Shown: positions 7,760 to 15,880 of the stretch, piece by piece
How positions within the stretch are numbered: position 1 is the first letter of the stretch
How the letters are laid out: each line of letters starts with the position of its first letter
Assembly: GCA_022561385.1 (NCBI GenBank)
Contig: JADFRG010000025.1
Coordinates: 1-41,313 of the forward strand
DNA: 41,313 nucleotides
Origin: Chloroflexota bacterium
GTDB lineage: Bacteria; Chloroflexota; Anaerolineae; Anaerolineales; E44-bin32
Direction: 5' to 3'
The notes under the pieces: generated by a model
The model's database searches: none
The model's input: the letters and a program-made list of their open reading frames with translations, nothing else
What the model was told of the DNA's origin: nothing
Made by a program: the position numbers and the translations under genes

Positions 7760-9010
7760 GTGTGGATAACTAGGCAAAAGAATCGGCTGCAAGACCTGTA
7801 CCGTGAATTCCCGCGGCCTTTTTGGACCCTCACCGGCGTCACGCTGATCGACCAGGTGGGCGGCGCCCTGCTTTACCCTTTCTTCGCCCTTTACTTCACC
7901 AGCCGCTTCGAGGTCGGTATGACCCAGGTCGGATTTCTATTCGCCTTGTATGCGGTCTCCAGCTTTGCAGGGCAGTTGATCGGAGGCGCACTATCCGATC
8001 GGATTGGCCGTCGCACCTTGCTGATTTTCAGCCTGGTTACCACTTCCACCAGCTCGCTGCTTATGGGCATCGTCGAATCCGTGACGCTTTTCTACGCGCT
8101 CGCAATCTTCGTGGGGGTGTTCGTCGAATCAGGACAGCCCGCGCGCCAGGCAATAGTGGCGGATCTGCTGCCGGAGGATAAACGAGCGGAGGGCTACGCG
8201 ATCATTCGAGTGGCGTTCAACCTGGCGACCGCGATCGGACCCGCGATCGGTGGCTTCGTGGCAAGTCGATCGTATCTTGCGTTATTCGTCGCCGACGCAG
8301 TCATCAGCCTGATCGCGGCCTTTATCGTATGGCGCCTTATGCCGGAGACGAAACCGGAGCTCGTGGAAGGCGAGGCCGATGAGAGTTTTGCCTCCAGTTT
8401 CGGCGGATACGGAAAAGTACTGCGCGATCGCCTATTTGTTCTCTTCTTGTTGGCGGGAATGCTCGTAGGCCTGGTGGGTATGAACCTGTTCACGACGCTA
8501 GGGGTCTACCTTCGGGACAATTTTGACGTACCTACACAAGGTTATGGATTGCTCCTCGCCATGAATGCTTTGCTGGTTGTGGTCTTTCAGATCCCCGTCG
8601 GTCGTCGGGCGGAGCGTTATCCGCCGATGATCGTCATGGGGATCGGATCGGCACTCTACGGGATCGGTTTCGGGATGTTTGCGTTTGTGAGCACGGTCGC
8701 CTTATTCGCGGCCGCGATGTTGGTTCTCACCGTCGGCGAGATGATGATCGTTCCTGTGTCGCAGGCGGTTGTGGCGCGGTTCGCCCCGGAGGCCATGCGG
8801 GGACGGTACATGGCTATTTACGGGATGTCCTGGTCCCTACCCATCGCGGTCGGTCCGCTTATGGCGGGATTGGTTATGGACAACGCCGATCCGCGCCTAC
8901 TGTACTGGGGATCCGGTTTGCTCGGGCTGCTTGCGACGGCGGCCTACCTAGGGCTGCACTCCCAGATGCGTGAGGAGCCGGTAGCGAATCTCGCTGAAGC
9001 CAGCGACTAA
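7760..9010 (+). CDS. MFS transporter
   Basis: A 416-residue membrane protein with about 12 hydrophobic helices. MFS motif A is textbook (GGALSDRIGRR, residues 75-85), and RARQAIVADLLP at the end of the N-terminal half is typical of sugar-efflux or drug-exporter-like MFS proteins. It is a different subfamily from the one at 635-1888: the two share motif A but little else by eye. The GTG at 7760 begins MWITRQKNRL, and AGGA lies about eight bases upstream. The TATAGG hexamer at 7746-7751 could be its -10 box. The substrate is unknown. No co-directional neighbour follows, because the next gene converges from the minus strand. Confidence 0.87.
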   Translation: MWITRQKNRLQDLYREFPRPFWTLTGVTLIDQVGGALLYPFFALYFTSRFEVGMTQVGFLFALYAVSSFAGQLIGGALSDRIGRRTLLIFSLVTTSTSSLLMGIVESVTLFYALAIFVGVFVESGQPARQAIVADLLPEDKRAEGYAIIRVAFNLATAIGPAIGGFVASRSYLALFVADAVISLIAAFIVWRLMPETKPELVEGEADESFASSFGGYGKVLRDRLFVLFLLAGMLVGLVGMNLFTTLGVYLRDNFDVPTQGYGLLLAMNALLVVVFQIPVGRRAERYPPMIVMGIGSALYGIGFGMFAFVSTVALFAAAMLVLTVGEMMIVPVSQAVVARFAPEAMRGRYMAIYGMSWSLPIAVGPLMAGLVMDNADPRLLYWGSGLLGLLATAAYLGLHSQMREEPVANLAEASD

Positions 9011-9122
9011 TTCGCCCCGACTACCAACATCCGGGCCGGCTGCATTTCGCCAGATGGGCCCCCCTGCCACGATAAAAGGAGCCGCAAATGGCCTGAACCT
9101 AACCTTTTTGGGCTATTGGAGA

Positions 9123-10265
9123 CTACGGGGCGAGCTGTACGCTCTCAATTTGGGTCGTTTGCAGGATACTGATGGGTACGGTGATCTCTTCGCCGTCCGC
9201 GAGGATCGTCATTACGCCCTGGAGCGTCTGATCGAGCCTCGAGTTGGCAAGACCCGTCCGCAGATCGACCCGGATCAGGCCCTCCTGACTTCCGGTCAAT
9301 GTGAAATCGAAGGCGAATAGGCCCAGGTCAAGGCCTCCCTCTTGCGAGCCGGTGCTGATTTCCGATCGCACTTCGATCAAGGCTGTATTCTCATCTAGGC
9401 CCAAGAGAGTGAAGGTGTTCTCCACCCTGATCGGCAGCATCACGGTGGTTTCTTCGGTGGAAGTCCAGCGATCCCCAACCTGCAGGGATCCCTCCGGAAA
9501 CTCGAAAAACAGGCTTCCCAGCTGATCCTTCATTGCCTTCTCGCCGAACTGTTCTCGAAAAGTAAGTTCAATGGCCTGCCGCATCTCCGGATCCGGCAGA
9601 TCCAGCGCCGCCAGCATCTCATCGTACAGATCGTCCAAACCCTGGATCTCCTGAATTTCTCCGTCCGGGCCGATTCGCATTGAAAAGCCGCTTCCGACGA
9701 TGGCCGCAAAACTCTCCGCGCCTTCTGGAACCTGCCCGGGCGGATCCGCGGAATCGTATGAGATGCTCCCGAAGACCGTATCCGTCTCATAGAGGGCACG
9801 CGTGTAAATCACATCCACCCATGCACTGCCGTCCGGGTCTATGCTGGTCACCGTGTAGGTGTACTCGAATCCGGTTTGGGTGCCGATATCGAAGGTCTGA
9901 CCATCAAAGGTCTGGGTGAGATCCTGCCTTGTGAGTATCCGGAAGCGGTAAACGGCCCCCTCCTGGAAATTGAGCCGCAGCACCACGGGGTCCAGGCTTG
10001 CCCCGGATCCGATCGGCGCTGATGGGGTGTACGGGGAGATAAACTCCCCGCTCTCGGTCGGCGCGGCGGTAGCCGCCGCCTCGGGCAACTCCGTAGGAGC
10101 CTGAGTCTCGGCGGCGGCGGCTCCGGGGACCGTCGTGGACGTGTCGGTAGGCGCGGGGGCAACCGTGGGCTCTGGCGCGGCGGTGCAGGCAGCGACCCCA
10201 ACCGTCAGCGCCGCAACCAGCACTAGCCGACGCTGGCCGAGTCGGAGATTTATCGGTGATTTCAA
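9123..10265 (-). CDS. DUF6263-like lipoprotein
   Basis: A 380-residue exported lipoprotein: signal peptide with lipobox VAAC (Cys at about 27), a long Ala/Pro/Thr linker to about residue 75, then a soluble domain starting VVLRLNFQEGAVYRFRILTRQDLTQTF. Alternating strands and conserved turns such as EFPEGSLQVGDRW resemble the DUF6263 family, whose biochemical role is not known. The ATG at 10265 follows the small gene at 10303-10521 by 37 bases on the same strand, so the two probably form one transcript. No catalytic motif is visible. Confidence 0.72.
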   Translation of the reverse strand: MKSPINLRLGQRRLVLVAALTVGVAACTAAPEPTVAPAPTDTSTTVPGAAAAETQAPTELPEAAATAAPTESGEFISPYTPSAPIGSGASLDPVVLRLNFQEGAVYRFRILTRQDLTQTFDGQTFDIGTQTGFEYTYTVTSIDPDGSAWVDVIYTRALYETDTVFGSISYDSADPPGQVPEGAESFAAIVGSGFSMRIGPDGEIQEIQGLDDLYDEMLAALDLPDPEMRQAIELTFREQFGEKAMKDQLGSLFFEFPEGSLQVGDRWTSTEETTVMLPIRVENTFTLLGLDENTALIEVRSEISTGSQEGGLDLGLFAFDFTLTGSQEGLIRVDLRTGLANSRLDQTLQGVMTILADGEEITVPISILQTTQIESVQLAP

Positions 10266-10302
10266 CGAAGGGGTAAGGGAATGGCTAGCCGAGCGGGTTT
10301 GT

Positions 10303-10521
10303 CTAAGCTAGCGATCCGGTCCCGACTCGAGGAGTATGCCCGCGATAAGAATTCAGCTCATGCATTACGAGCCGCGCGATGCGCAGTCCGGCAGCTGTGG
10401 GCGGGCCATGGGGCCACAGCAGTTGTGCGGCGGCCTGCATGAGCTCGATCTGGGAAGCGTATTTCGCCTTGTTGAGCCGCAGGAAGTTGATAATATCTTC
10501 GTCTGTAATTGGTTTTTCCAT
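10303..10521 (-). CDS. Small conserved-looking hypothetical protein
   Basis: A 72-residue soluble protein, MEKPITDEDIINFLRLN..., helical in the first 50 residues with a short basic tail. GAGGTG lies six bases before the ATG, and the codon pattern fits the neighbours, so it is very likely translated. The start resembles a small helical DNA-binding or degradation-tag domain, but I do not recognise a family. It precedes the DUF6263-like lipoprotein gene by 37 bases and is probably co-transcribed with it. Confidence 0.65.
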   Translation of the reverse strand: MEKPITDEDIINFLRLNKAKYASQIELMQAAAQLLWPHGPPTAAGLRIARLVMHELNSYRGHTPRVGTGSLA

Positions 10522-10672
10522 TACACCTCTTCATCTATGCCTGAGCAACCTCCTCCGGCACAGCGCACACATATCATTTGTGCCTATGAGATTACGCGAA
10601 CCGAGATTTCCCGCAACTTACAGATATCCTACAAAGCAAGCGTGGCTTCCGCGGGATTCTTGGTTCGCGCTA

Positions 10673-11446
10673 TCAATGCATGGCGTCAAGCCGGTGCATT
10701 TCCTCCGCACTCAAATCGAAATCCAGCGCTCCCAGATTTTCACGCTGTCTGCCTGGATGCTCTGACTTGGGAATTGCCACCACGTTGTCCTGCTGGATCA
10801 GCCAGCGGAGGGCTACCTGGGCCGCGGTGGCCTTATGAGAGGCTGCGATGCTTTCGAGGTCCCGCATCCCGCCCAGCCGCCCGCGATCAAGCGGGCTGTA
10901 GGCAGTAAGCATGACCTCATTGCTCTGACAGTATTCAAGCATGGGGTCCTGAGGATGTCCCAAAAAGTACTCGATCTGATTGGTGAAGACCCGGGCGCTG
11001 GAGGCCGCCTGCGCCTGCTCCAGTTGGCGAACGGAGAAGTTGCTGACCCCGATCTTGCGTACCTTTCCCAGCTCCACCAACTCATTCATCCCGACCATCG
11101 TCTCCTCGATCGAGATCTGATCGTTGGGCCGGTGCAGGAGGTACAGATCGATAACCTCGAGGCCCAGCCGCTGCAGGCTGTCCTCAGCCGCCTGGACCAC
11201 TCCCGCCCGACTGTGATGGGAGGCGGACACCTTAGTGACGAGGAAAAGATCGGCGCGGTCTAGACCGGAATCGGCAATGGCCCGCCCCACTTCGGCTTCG
11301 TTCCCATACATCTCGGCGGTATCGATGTGCCGATAGCCGAGCTCAAGCGCGCTGAGCGTGGCCCGGTAGCCAGCCTCTCCCCGCATGTCCCAGGTACCGA
11401 GGCCTATCTTTGGCACTTTCTCCCCCTGAATGTCAAGATGTTTCAT
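10673..11446 (-). CDS. Aldo/keto reductase, NADPH-dependent
   Basis: A 257-residue (beta/alpha)8-barrel oxidoreductase that would reduce aldehydes or ketones with NADPH. The AKR catalytic tetrad is complete: D42 and Y47 in DTAEMYGNE, K72 in LVTKVS and H105 in LYLLHRP. The family's second signature follows (ELVELGKVRKIGVSNF), and IPKSEHPGRQRENLGALDF near the end is the usual cofactor-binding loop, as in the 2,5-diketo-gluconate reductase group. The ATG at 11446 is chosen; a GTG at 11464 would add six residues (MGAPPP), and GAGGTGG upstream could serve either. It is slightly shorter than typical (270-290) because the C-terminal loop is short. Physiological substrate unknown. Confidence 0.9.
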   Translation of the reverse strand: MKHLDIQGEKVPKIGLGTWDMRGEAGYRATLSALELGYRHIDTAEMYGNEAEVGRAIADSGLDRADLFLVTKVSASHHSRAGVVQAAEDSLQRLGLEVIDLYLLHRPNDQISIEETMVGMNELVELGKVRKIGVSNFSVRQLEQAQAASSARVFTNQIEYFLGHPQDPMLEYCQSNEVMLTAYSPLDRGRLGGMRDLESIAASHKATAAQVALRWLIQQDNVVAIPKSEHPGRQRENLGALDFDLSAEEMHRLDAMH

Positions 11447-11678
11447 AGGCGGCGGAGCCCCCACCTCAAGGGCATCATTCTAATCCCTGGTAACCCGGAT
11501 TCGCGGGGCCGGGCCCGAGGCAGACCCCCGGCCACCGCGTCATCGCATCGGTGACTCTGAGGGATGGCTCGATCGAATGGAAACTGATAGAACCTGATGT
11601 TCGATGCATGGAGCGGGAGCTGCTGGGGTCCCGGCCGCGGCTCGCTCCGCGATTTTCCGGCCTCGAATTCATGTTGAG

Positions 11679-11886
11679 CGCGTTGGGATCTGGCTGCTGG
11701 ATATCGTGGGTGGCCCAGCCTGGCGCTGGGCAGCTTGCTGGCGATAGTAGCGTGGGTGGCTTTTGTGGCCGCCACCCGCGCGGCAAATTTCGCCTTCGCC
11801 GGCCGGTGCGATTATGGCTGATCGAAAATGGGAGCCACTTGCTCACGTTGCTTGTAATGGGGGTGATTCTAGGAGCGTGGGTCTAA
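11679..11886 (+). pseudogene. Possible frameshifted remnant of a small membrane protein
   Basis: One frame gives a hydrophobic stretch (LGSLLAIVAWVAFVAATRAA) at about 11719-11780 that ends in a stop. The adjacent frame then gives a second one (LLTLLVMGVILGAWV) ending in TAA at 11884-11886. Joined by a one-base shift near 11805 they would make a two-helix membrane protein. There is no start codon or ribosome-binding site, so this is at best debris next to the accessory island. I see nothing else between 11447 and 11993. Confidence 0.25.
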
Positions 11887-11993
11887 GGACATTCCGCACC
11901 CCCACAACTAACTTGAGCTGCCAAACCCGGAAAACATCCGCCGGCGCGTCAGCAGCTTAAACTACCGTCCCCGAGTCCGGGGATCGATCGAAA

Positions 11994-12078
11994 ACGAAGA
12001 GCTGCCCCCCCTGTACCTACCCGATTGAAGAAATCACTCATAAGGACCGGACTTTCGCCAATTTTGCCTTCTGACAGA
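11994..12078 (+). pseudogene. Decayed 5' fragment of a zinc-ribbon rhomboid gene
   Basis: From 11994 the plus strand reads T-K-S-C-P-P-C-T-Y-P-I-E-E-I-T-H-K before diverging to a TGA at 12075-12077. The intact rhomboid gene at 14831 begins M-K-S-C-P-R-C-T-Y-P-L-E-E-I-T-H-K. Over 53 bases, 45 match, and most differences are at third positions, so the two once diverged as coding sequence. The start codon is ACG and the frame ends after 27 codons, so this copy is dead. It sits at the left border of the MarR-DrrAB island. Confidence 0.7.
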
Positions 12079-12115
12079 TTTTGGAGAAAGTACAGGACTT
12101 ATGCGTATGAGATGA

Positions 12116-12928
12116 TCAACCGCTCACGCGCCGATACTGTCGCACGGCGAGGAATGCAAAAACTACCCAGATTGCTGTGAGCCACGCCAGTGCCAGCCAG
12201 ACATCACTTTTTGGCCCACCCAATGTGAAAGCGCGCACTGCATTTACGACCGCTGTAATGGGCTGATTTTCGGCAAAAATACGCAAACCATCGGGCATCG
12301 TCTGGGTTGGCACAAAGATTCCGCTGGCGAATACCAATGGAAATAGCCAGATAAATCCGGCGACCTGTGCTGTTTCTGCATTCTTGACCATCAGGCCGAT
12401 CAGCGCGGCGATCCAAGAGAAGGCATATCCGAACAAAACGACCAATCCAATTCCCAGCAGCGCCGAGACAATTCCGTCCTGAAAGCGGAAACCGATGATG
12501 TATCCGACAATAATCATTAGAAAGACGACGAAAACATTGCGTATGGTGCCCGCTAATGTTAGTCCAGCTAATACGGCAGCGCGCGCCATGGGTAGTGACC
12601 GGAAGCGGTCTATCATGCCTTTCGACAGGTCTTCCGCAAGCCCCACTGATATTTGTGTGGAGCCAAACAGCACGGTCTGTACCAGGATGCCAGGCAGCAA
12701 GAAATTAATGTAATCGCCATCGGGCGTGCTGATCGCGCCACCGAAAACGAACGCGAAGAGCAGTACGAACATCACCGGCTGAATAGTTGAGAAAACGATA
12801 AGTTGTGGCTGACGACGATAATGGATCAGATTGCGCCGGGTGATGACCAGCGTATCGCTGATTGTCCATTGCATACGGCGCATGAAACTAGCGCGGGTCG
12901 GGACAGATATAGGAGTTGAGAGACTCAT
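12116..12928 (-). CDS. ABC-2 type exporter permease, DrrB-like
   Basis: A 270-residue membrane protein with six predicted helices and the ABC-2 family layout. A cytoplasmic N-terminus with TRRNLIHYRRQPQ precedes helix 1, FLLPGILVQTVLFGSTQISVGLAEDLSKGMIDRFRSLPM is the conserved coupling region, and LFPLVFASGIFVPTQTMP is the late signature shared with daunorubicin-resistance DrrB. It would form the transmembrane dimer of an exporter for hydrophobic drugs or lipids. Its ATG lies 12 bases after the ATPase stop, so the two are co-transcribed. Base composition is a little more AT-rich than in the flanking genes. Substrate unknown. Confidence 0.9.
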   Translation of the reverse strand: MSLSTPISVPTRASFMRRMQWTISDTLVITRRNLIHYRRQPQLIVFSTIQPVMFVLLFAFVFGGAISTPDGDYINFLLPGILVQTVLFGSTQISVGLAEDLSKGMIDRFRSLPMARAAVLAGLTLAGTIRNVFVVFLMIIVGYIIGFRFQDGIVSALLGIGLVVLFGYAFSWIAALIGLMVKNAETAQVAGFIWLFPLVFASGIFVPTQTMPDGLRIFAENQPITAVVNAVRAFTLGGPKSDVWLALAWLTAIWVVFAFLAVRQYRRVSG

Positions 12929-12940
12929 TGCATCGTATCC

Positions 12941-13924
12941 TTATATTGGAACGTTATTTTTAATTACTTCGTTTGCGCTCTTTGTGTCTGTGAGTGCGAG
13001 AAATACTTCGTCTAATGACGGACGGCGTAGTGTCAGGTCGGTAACTTCAACGTCGGCAGCATCAAGAAGGCGTACGGCTTCGATTAGACTCTTCGATCCG
13101 TTAGTTACGGCGATTGCTACCAGACCGGTCGCAGAATCGATGCGCGGTAGTTCATCGCCTAGCGCCTGCAGCGCTTCCCCTGCCCTTCTCAGATAGGTGA
13201 AATTTGCAACACGGAATTCGAGTACATCGTGTCCCATCTGTGCCTTGAGTTCGTTAGATGTTCCCTCTGCGATGACACGACCCTCGTCGATCACAACAAT
13301 CCTGTCAGCCAACGCGTCGGCCTCTTCCAGACGTTGGGTGGTCAGCAACAGCGTGGTTCCGTGCTCCACTAGCTGCCGGATTGCATCCCACAGTTCGATG
13401 CGAGTGCGTGGGTCGAGGCCGCCCGTCGGCTCATCCAGAAATAGCACGGGTGGTCTGGCAACGATGCTCGCAGCAAGGTCTAAACGGCGGCGCATCCCTC
13501 CAGAGTAGGTCGAAACTGGGCGATCCGCCGCGTCCTCGAGTAGGAACTGCGCCAGCAGCTCGTTCGCTCGCTGTCTGGCATCGACCCGGCTGAAATGATA
13601 CAGCTGCCCGACCATGACCAAATTTTCGCGCCCCGTGAGTCGCTCATCAACTGCCGGGTACTGTCCCGCAAGACCGATCAGTCCGCGCAGGCGATCCGGG
13701 TCTTTTAACACATCGATATTGGCGACCGAGACCGTGCCCGCATCCGGTTTGAGCAAAGTGGTGAGAATACGAATAAGCGTGGTTTTGCCTGCGCCGTTGG
13801 GGCCGAGCAACCCTAGAATCTGCCCGCGTTTGACCGTGATGTCGACACCCTTGAGCGCCTCGATATTGCCAAAGGACTTGCGAACACCTTCGACGACGAT
13901 GAAGTTTTCTCCTGACATTTGCAT
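12941..13924 (-). CDS. ABC exporter ATPase, DrrA-like
   Basis: A 327-residue ATPase that would energise the DrrB-like permease. Walker A is GPNGAGKTT (about residues 41-49), the Q-loop is AGQYPA, the signature is YSGGMRRRLDLA, and Walker B is VLFLDEPTGGLD. The switch position reads LLTTQRLEEAD with Gln where most ABC proteins have His, as in the DrrA group. The C-terminal 90 residues form the extra domain typical of DrrA. The ATG at 13924 is chosen because GGAGG lies six bases upstream; an in-frame ATG at 13966 lacks a site. An operator-like inverted repeat at 13991-14023 lies 67 bases upstream, and marR ends at 14039. Confidence 0.92.
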   Translation of the reverse strand: MQMSGENFIVVEGVRKSFGNIEALKGVDITVKRGQILGLLGPNGAGKTTLIRILTTLLKPDAGTVSVANIDVLKDPDRLRGLIGLAGQYPAVDERLTGRENLVMVGQLYHFSRVDARQRANELLAQFLLEDAADRPVSTYSGGMRRRLDLAASIVARPPVLFLDEPTGGLDPRTRIELWDAIRQLVEHGTTLLLTTQRLEEADALADRIVVIDEGRVIAEGTSNELKAQMGHDVLEFRVANFTYLRRAGEALQALGDELPRIDSATGLVAIAVTNGSKSLIEAVRLLDAADVEVTDLTLRRPSLDEVFLALTDTKSANEVIKNNVPI

Positions 13925-13990
13925 GATCGCCTCCGTGTATCTGTGGATTAGATGCGCAACTTGCAATAAGCGCTGTTTTTCATAGAGAAA

Positions 13991-14023
13991 TAATTCATGT
14001 ATACAATGTCCATATATGAATTA
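13991..14023 (-). promoter_or_regulatory. Putative MarR operator upstream of the ABC genes
   Basis: On the minus strand this reads ATTCATATATG-GACAT-TGTATACATGAAT, an imperfect inverted repeat (ATTCATATA against ATTCATGTATA). It shares ATATATG-N10-ACATGAAT, with identical spacing, with the marR promoter region at 14475-14507. A weak -35/-10 pair (TTGTAT-N16-TATGAA) overlaps its downstream half. Confidence 0.6.
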
Positions 14024-14038
14024 ATTGAGCAAAAAAAT

Positions 14039-14482
14039 CTAGTTTTCCGGTGGGTCGTCGATGAGACGACGCAAATAAGCTTCAAGCTGGGCGCGCTCCA
14101 CGGAGGTAAAGATCGACATGATCTCTTCTTCGGCCTGTTCGACAATCTTCTTGCCATCCTGGTAGTGTCTTCGGCCCCGCCTCGTCAGCTCTACCGTAAC
14201 ACCACGCCGGTCGTCCGGGTCGCGTGCGCGCTGCACAAACCCATCCGATTCAAGGCGGTCAACCAATTGTGTCACATTCGACTTGCCCGAACCGATACAT
14301 CCTGCCAGATCGGTGATCCGCATCGCCTTCTCTGCTTGATCCAAATAGCGCAAAGCGAATAGTTTGGGGCCTGAAAGGTTGACTTCATCTAGCGCCTCAT
14401 GTAGTTGTGCGACTACAGTTTTCCCAGCCATCATAATCAGTCCGCCAAGTCTCATAGCTTCCGGGCGGCGCATTTCATTCAT
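14039..14482 (-). CDS. MarR-family transcriptional regulator
   Basis: A 147-residue dimeric winged-helix repressor. MRITDLAGCIGSGKSNVTQLVDRLESDGFVQRARDPDDRR is the MarR helix-turn-helix plus wing, with the DxR(D)R-type wing signature intact. The flanking helices (N-terminal 35 and C-terminal 45 residues) would form the dimer interface. It likely represses itself and the DrrAB exporter and releases DNA on binding a ligand that the exporter removes. The ATG at 14482 is preferred: the upstream ATG at 14497 overlaps the -10 box, and the TTGACA-N17-TACTAT promoter predicts transcription starting at or within two bases of 14482, i.e. a leaderless mRNA. Another ATG lies at 14473. Confidence 0.92.
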   Translation of the reverse strand: MNEMRRPEAMRLGGLIMMAGKTVVAQLHEALDEVNLSGPKLFALRYLDQAEKAMRITDLAGCIGSGKSNVTQLVDRLESDGFVQRARDPDDRRGVTVELTRRGRRHYQDGKKIVEQAEEEIMSIFTSVERAQLEAYLRRLIDDPPEN

Positions 14483-14507
14483 GTGTGTATAGTACATATA
14501 TAAACTA
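14475..14507 (-). promoter_or_regulatory. Putative MarR autoregulatory operator
   Basis: Contains ATATATG-N10-ACATGAAT on the minus strand, the same motif and spacing as at 13991-14023. It covers the -10 box and start point of the marR promoter, so binding would block transcription. Confidence 0.55.
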
Positions 14508-14517
14508 GATTTGTCAA
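14489..14517 (-). promoter_or_regulatory. Near-consensus sigma-70 promoter of marR
   Basis: TTGACA (14512-14517) is separated by 17 bases from TACTAT (14489-14494). The expected start is about seven bases later, at the ATG at 14482. It is the strongest housekeeping-type promoter seen in the window. Confidence 0.75.
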
Positions 14518-14775
14518 GGTTGGAGGTTCGCCTTGGTCTTCTTTTGAGACGCCTCCTTGCAAGATGGTACGGGTGTCAATGGTGACCTCGCTCCCAGCAA
14601 CGGCGACATCACACTCTACTGTAGCCCGGGCGCGAGCATTGCCTACTCGCCCATAACCACGGTCCAGTACTTGATAGGTTTCTTCCTCCGTTTTTGACCT
14701 TATATTTGGAGGAGGCCTCAAACTATGTGAGAGTTCCACGGCGAGGTGCATTCGAAGCGTGGTTGAGAGTTTCAC
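14517..14775 (-). pseudogene. Truncated unrecognised gene at the right border of the MarR-DrrAB island
   Basis: The minus strand is open from a GTG at 14775, and from about 14700 its codons have a strong coding pattern: TEEETYQVLDRGYGRVGNAR, then ATVECDVAVAGSEVTIDTRT, then QGGVSKEDQGEPPTLTN. The frame then runs into the marR promoter and stops at 14479-14481, so the natural C-terminus appears to be replaced at about 14517. The first 20 residues look less coding, so the true start is uncertain. I do not recognise the family. It fits a gene cut by insertion of the island. Confidence 0.4.
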
Positions 14776-14830
14776 AGTTGGCGGGCCACTTGCGAGGCGT
14801 TACCATCTGTCTAGGGTTAATCCTATTGCA

Positions 14831-15880
14831 ATGAAGAGCTGCCCACGCTGCACTTACCCGCTCGAAGAAATCACCCATAAGGAAGTCGAGTTGGATCACT
14901 GCCGAAGATGCGGCGGAACTTTCTTGGAGCCGGAAGGGGGAAGCGAGGTTTTCGGCCCATTTGTTGATCCCGCGGTGTGGGCCGATTCGGAGATTGCCAC
15001 AGATCTGGGCCGCTGGCAGCTCAATTGCCCCACGGATGGTAGTGCGCTCAAGGTCTACCGGGTTGAGTACGGTGAAGATTCGGTGGAAGTCGATTTATGC
15101 CCCAGGTGTCGGGGGATATGGCTGGATGCGGATGAGGGCGTAACGCTGCGGGATATCGTCATGGATGCCGGCCAGGACGAAACCACCGGCCTATCGGTGA
15201 AGGACGTGCGATCCGGACCGGTCGGATACATTTTTCAGTTGATCAGCCAGTTTCCGCTCGAGGTCTGGAATCCGATCCATCACAGACCCCGGGCAACGAT
15301 CGCTCTCATCGGCGTAATGGTGGGCGTCTTGATGATTCAGTTCGCCGGTGGGTTCGGATCGTTTACCGATCAATTTTCCCTGGTGCCGTCACAGATCCTG
15401 TCCGGTCGCAGCTTGTGGACGTTGCTCAGCTCCATATTCCTGCATGCCGGCATCCTGCACCTGGTCGGTAACGCCTACTTTCTTTACGTATTCGGAGACA
15501 ATGTGGAGGACTATTTGGGCGGCCGCGTGTACCTCGCGCTCTTCTTCGCCTCCGGTCTGGCGGGAGGGGTGTTACAAGTGGCCACTCAGGGGGACCCTCA
15601 GATATCGATCATTGGAGCCTCCGGAGCAGTGGCGGGCGTCATGGCCGCCTATCTCGTGATCTTTCCACGTGTGAAGATCTACCAGATGTTCCGCATCATC
15701 CGCTTTCGCATAAGAGTGGCCTGGTTCCTATTGTTCTGGATCGGCTGGAACATAGTGGGCGCGATCATTGGTGGGGGCGATGTGGCCTGGATGGCCCATA
15801 TCGGCGGATTCCTGGGTGGCGCCCTGTTCGCTTACCAATTCAGAGTGCGACCCCTTCATCGCGTTCTGAGCGGAGCATAA
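14831..15880 (+). CDS. Rhomboid-family intramembrane serine protease with N-terminal zinc ribbons
   Basis: A 349-residue protein. Residues 1-35 form a TFIIB-like zinc ribbon (C4xxC7 ... C24xxC27), and a second, partial ribbon has C66 and C90xxC93. A rhomboid core follows from about 150: the HAGILHLVGN motif (205-214), the catalytic serine in IGASGA (S264) and the catalytic histidine in MAHIGGF (H323). The dyad is complete, so intramembrane proteolysis of a membrane substrate is expected; the cytoplasmic zinc ribbons may bind regulators. The ATG at 14831 is chosen because the zinc ribbon begins there; an upstream GTG at 14759 would add 24 non-conserved residues. A dead 5' copy of this gene lies 2.8 kb upstream. 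Confidence 0.9.
   Translation: MKSCPRCTYPLEEITHKEVELDHCRRCGGTFLEPEGGSEVFGPFVDPAVWADSEIATDLGRWQLNCPTDGSALKVYRVEYGEDSVEVDLCPRCRGIWLDADEGVTLRDIVMDAGQDETTGLSVKDVRSGPVGYIFQLISQFPLEVWNPIHHRPRATIALIGVMVGVLMIQFAGGFGSFTDQFSLVPSQILSGRSLWTLLSSIFLHAGILHLVGNAYFLYVFGDNVEDYLGGRVYLALFFASGLAGGVLQVATQGDPQISIIGASGAVAGVMAAYLVIFPRVKIYQMFRIIRFRIRVAWFLLFWIGWNIVGAIIGGGDVAWMAHIGGFLGGALFAYQFRVRPLHRVLSGA

Noticed and set aside
14483..14497. Upstream ATG as the marR start
   Set aside because: It lies in the -10 box, so it would not be in the mRNA.
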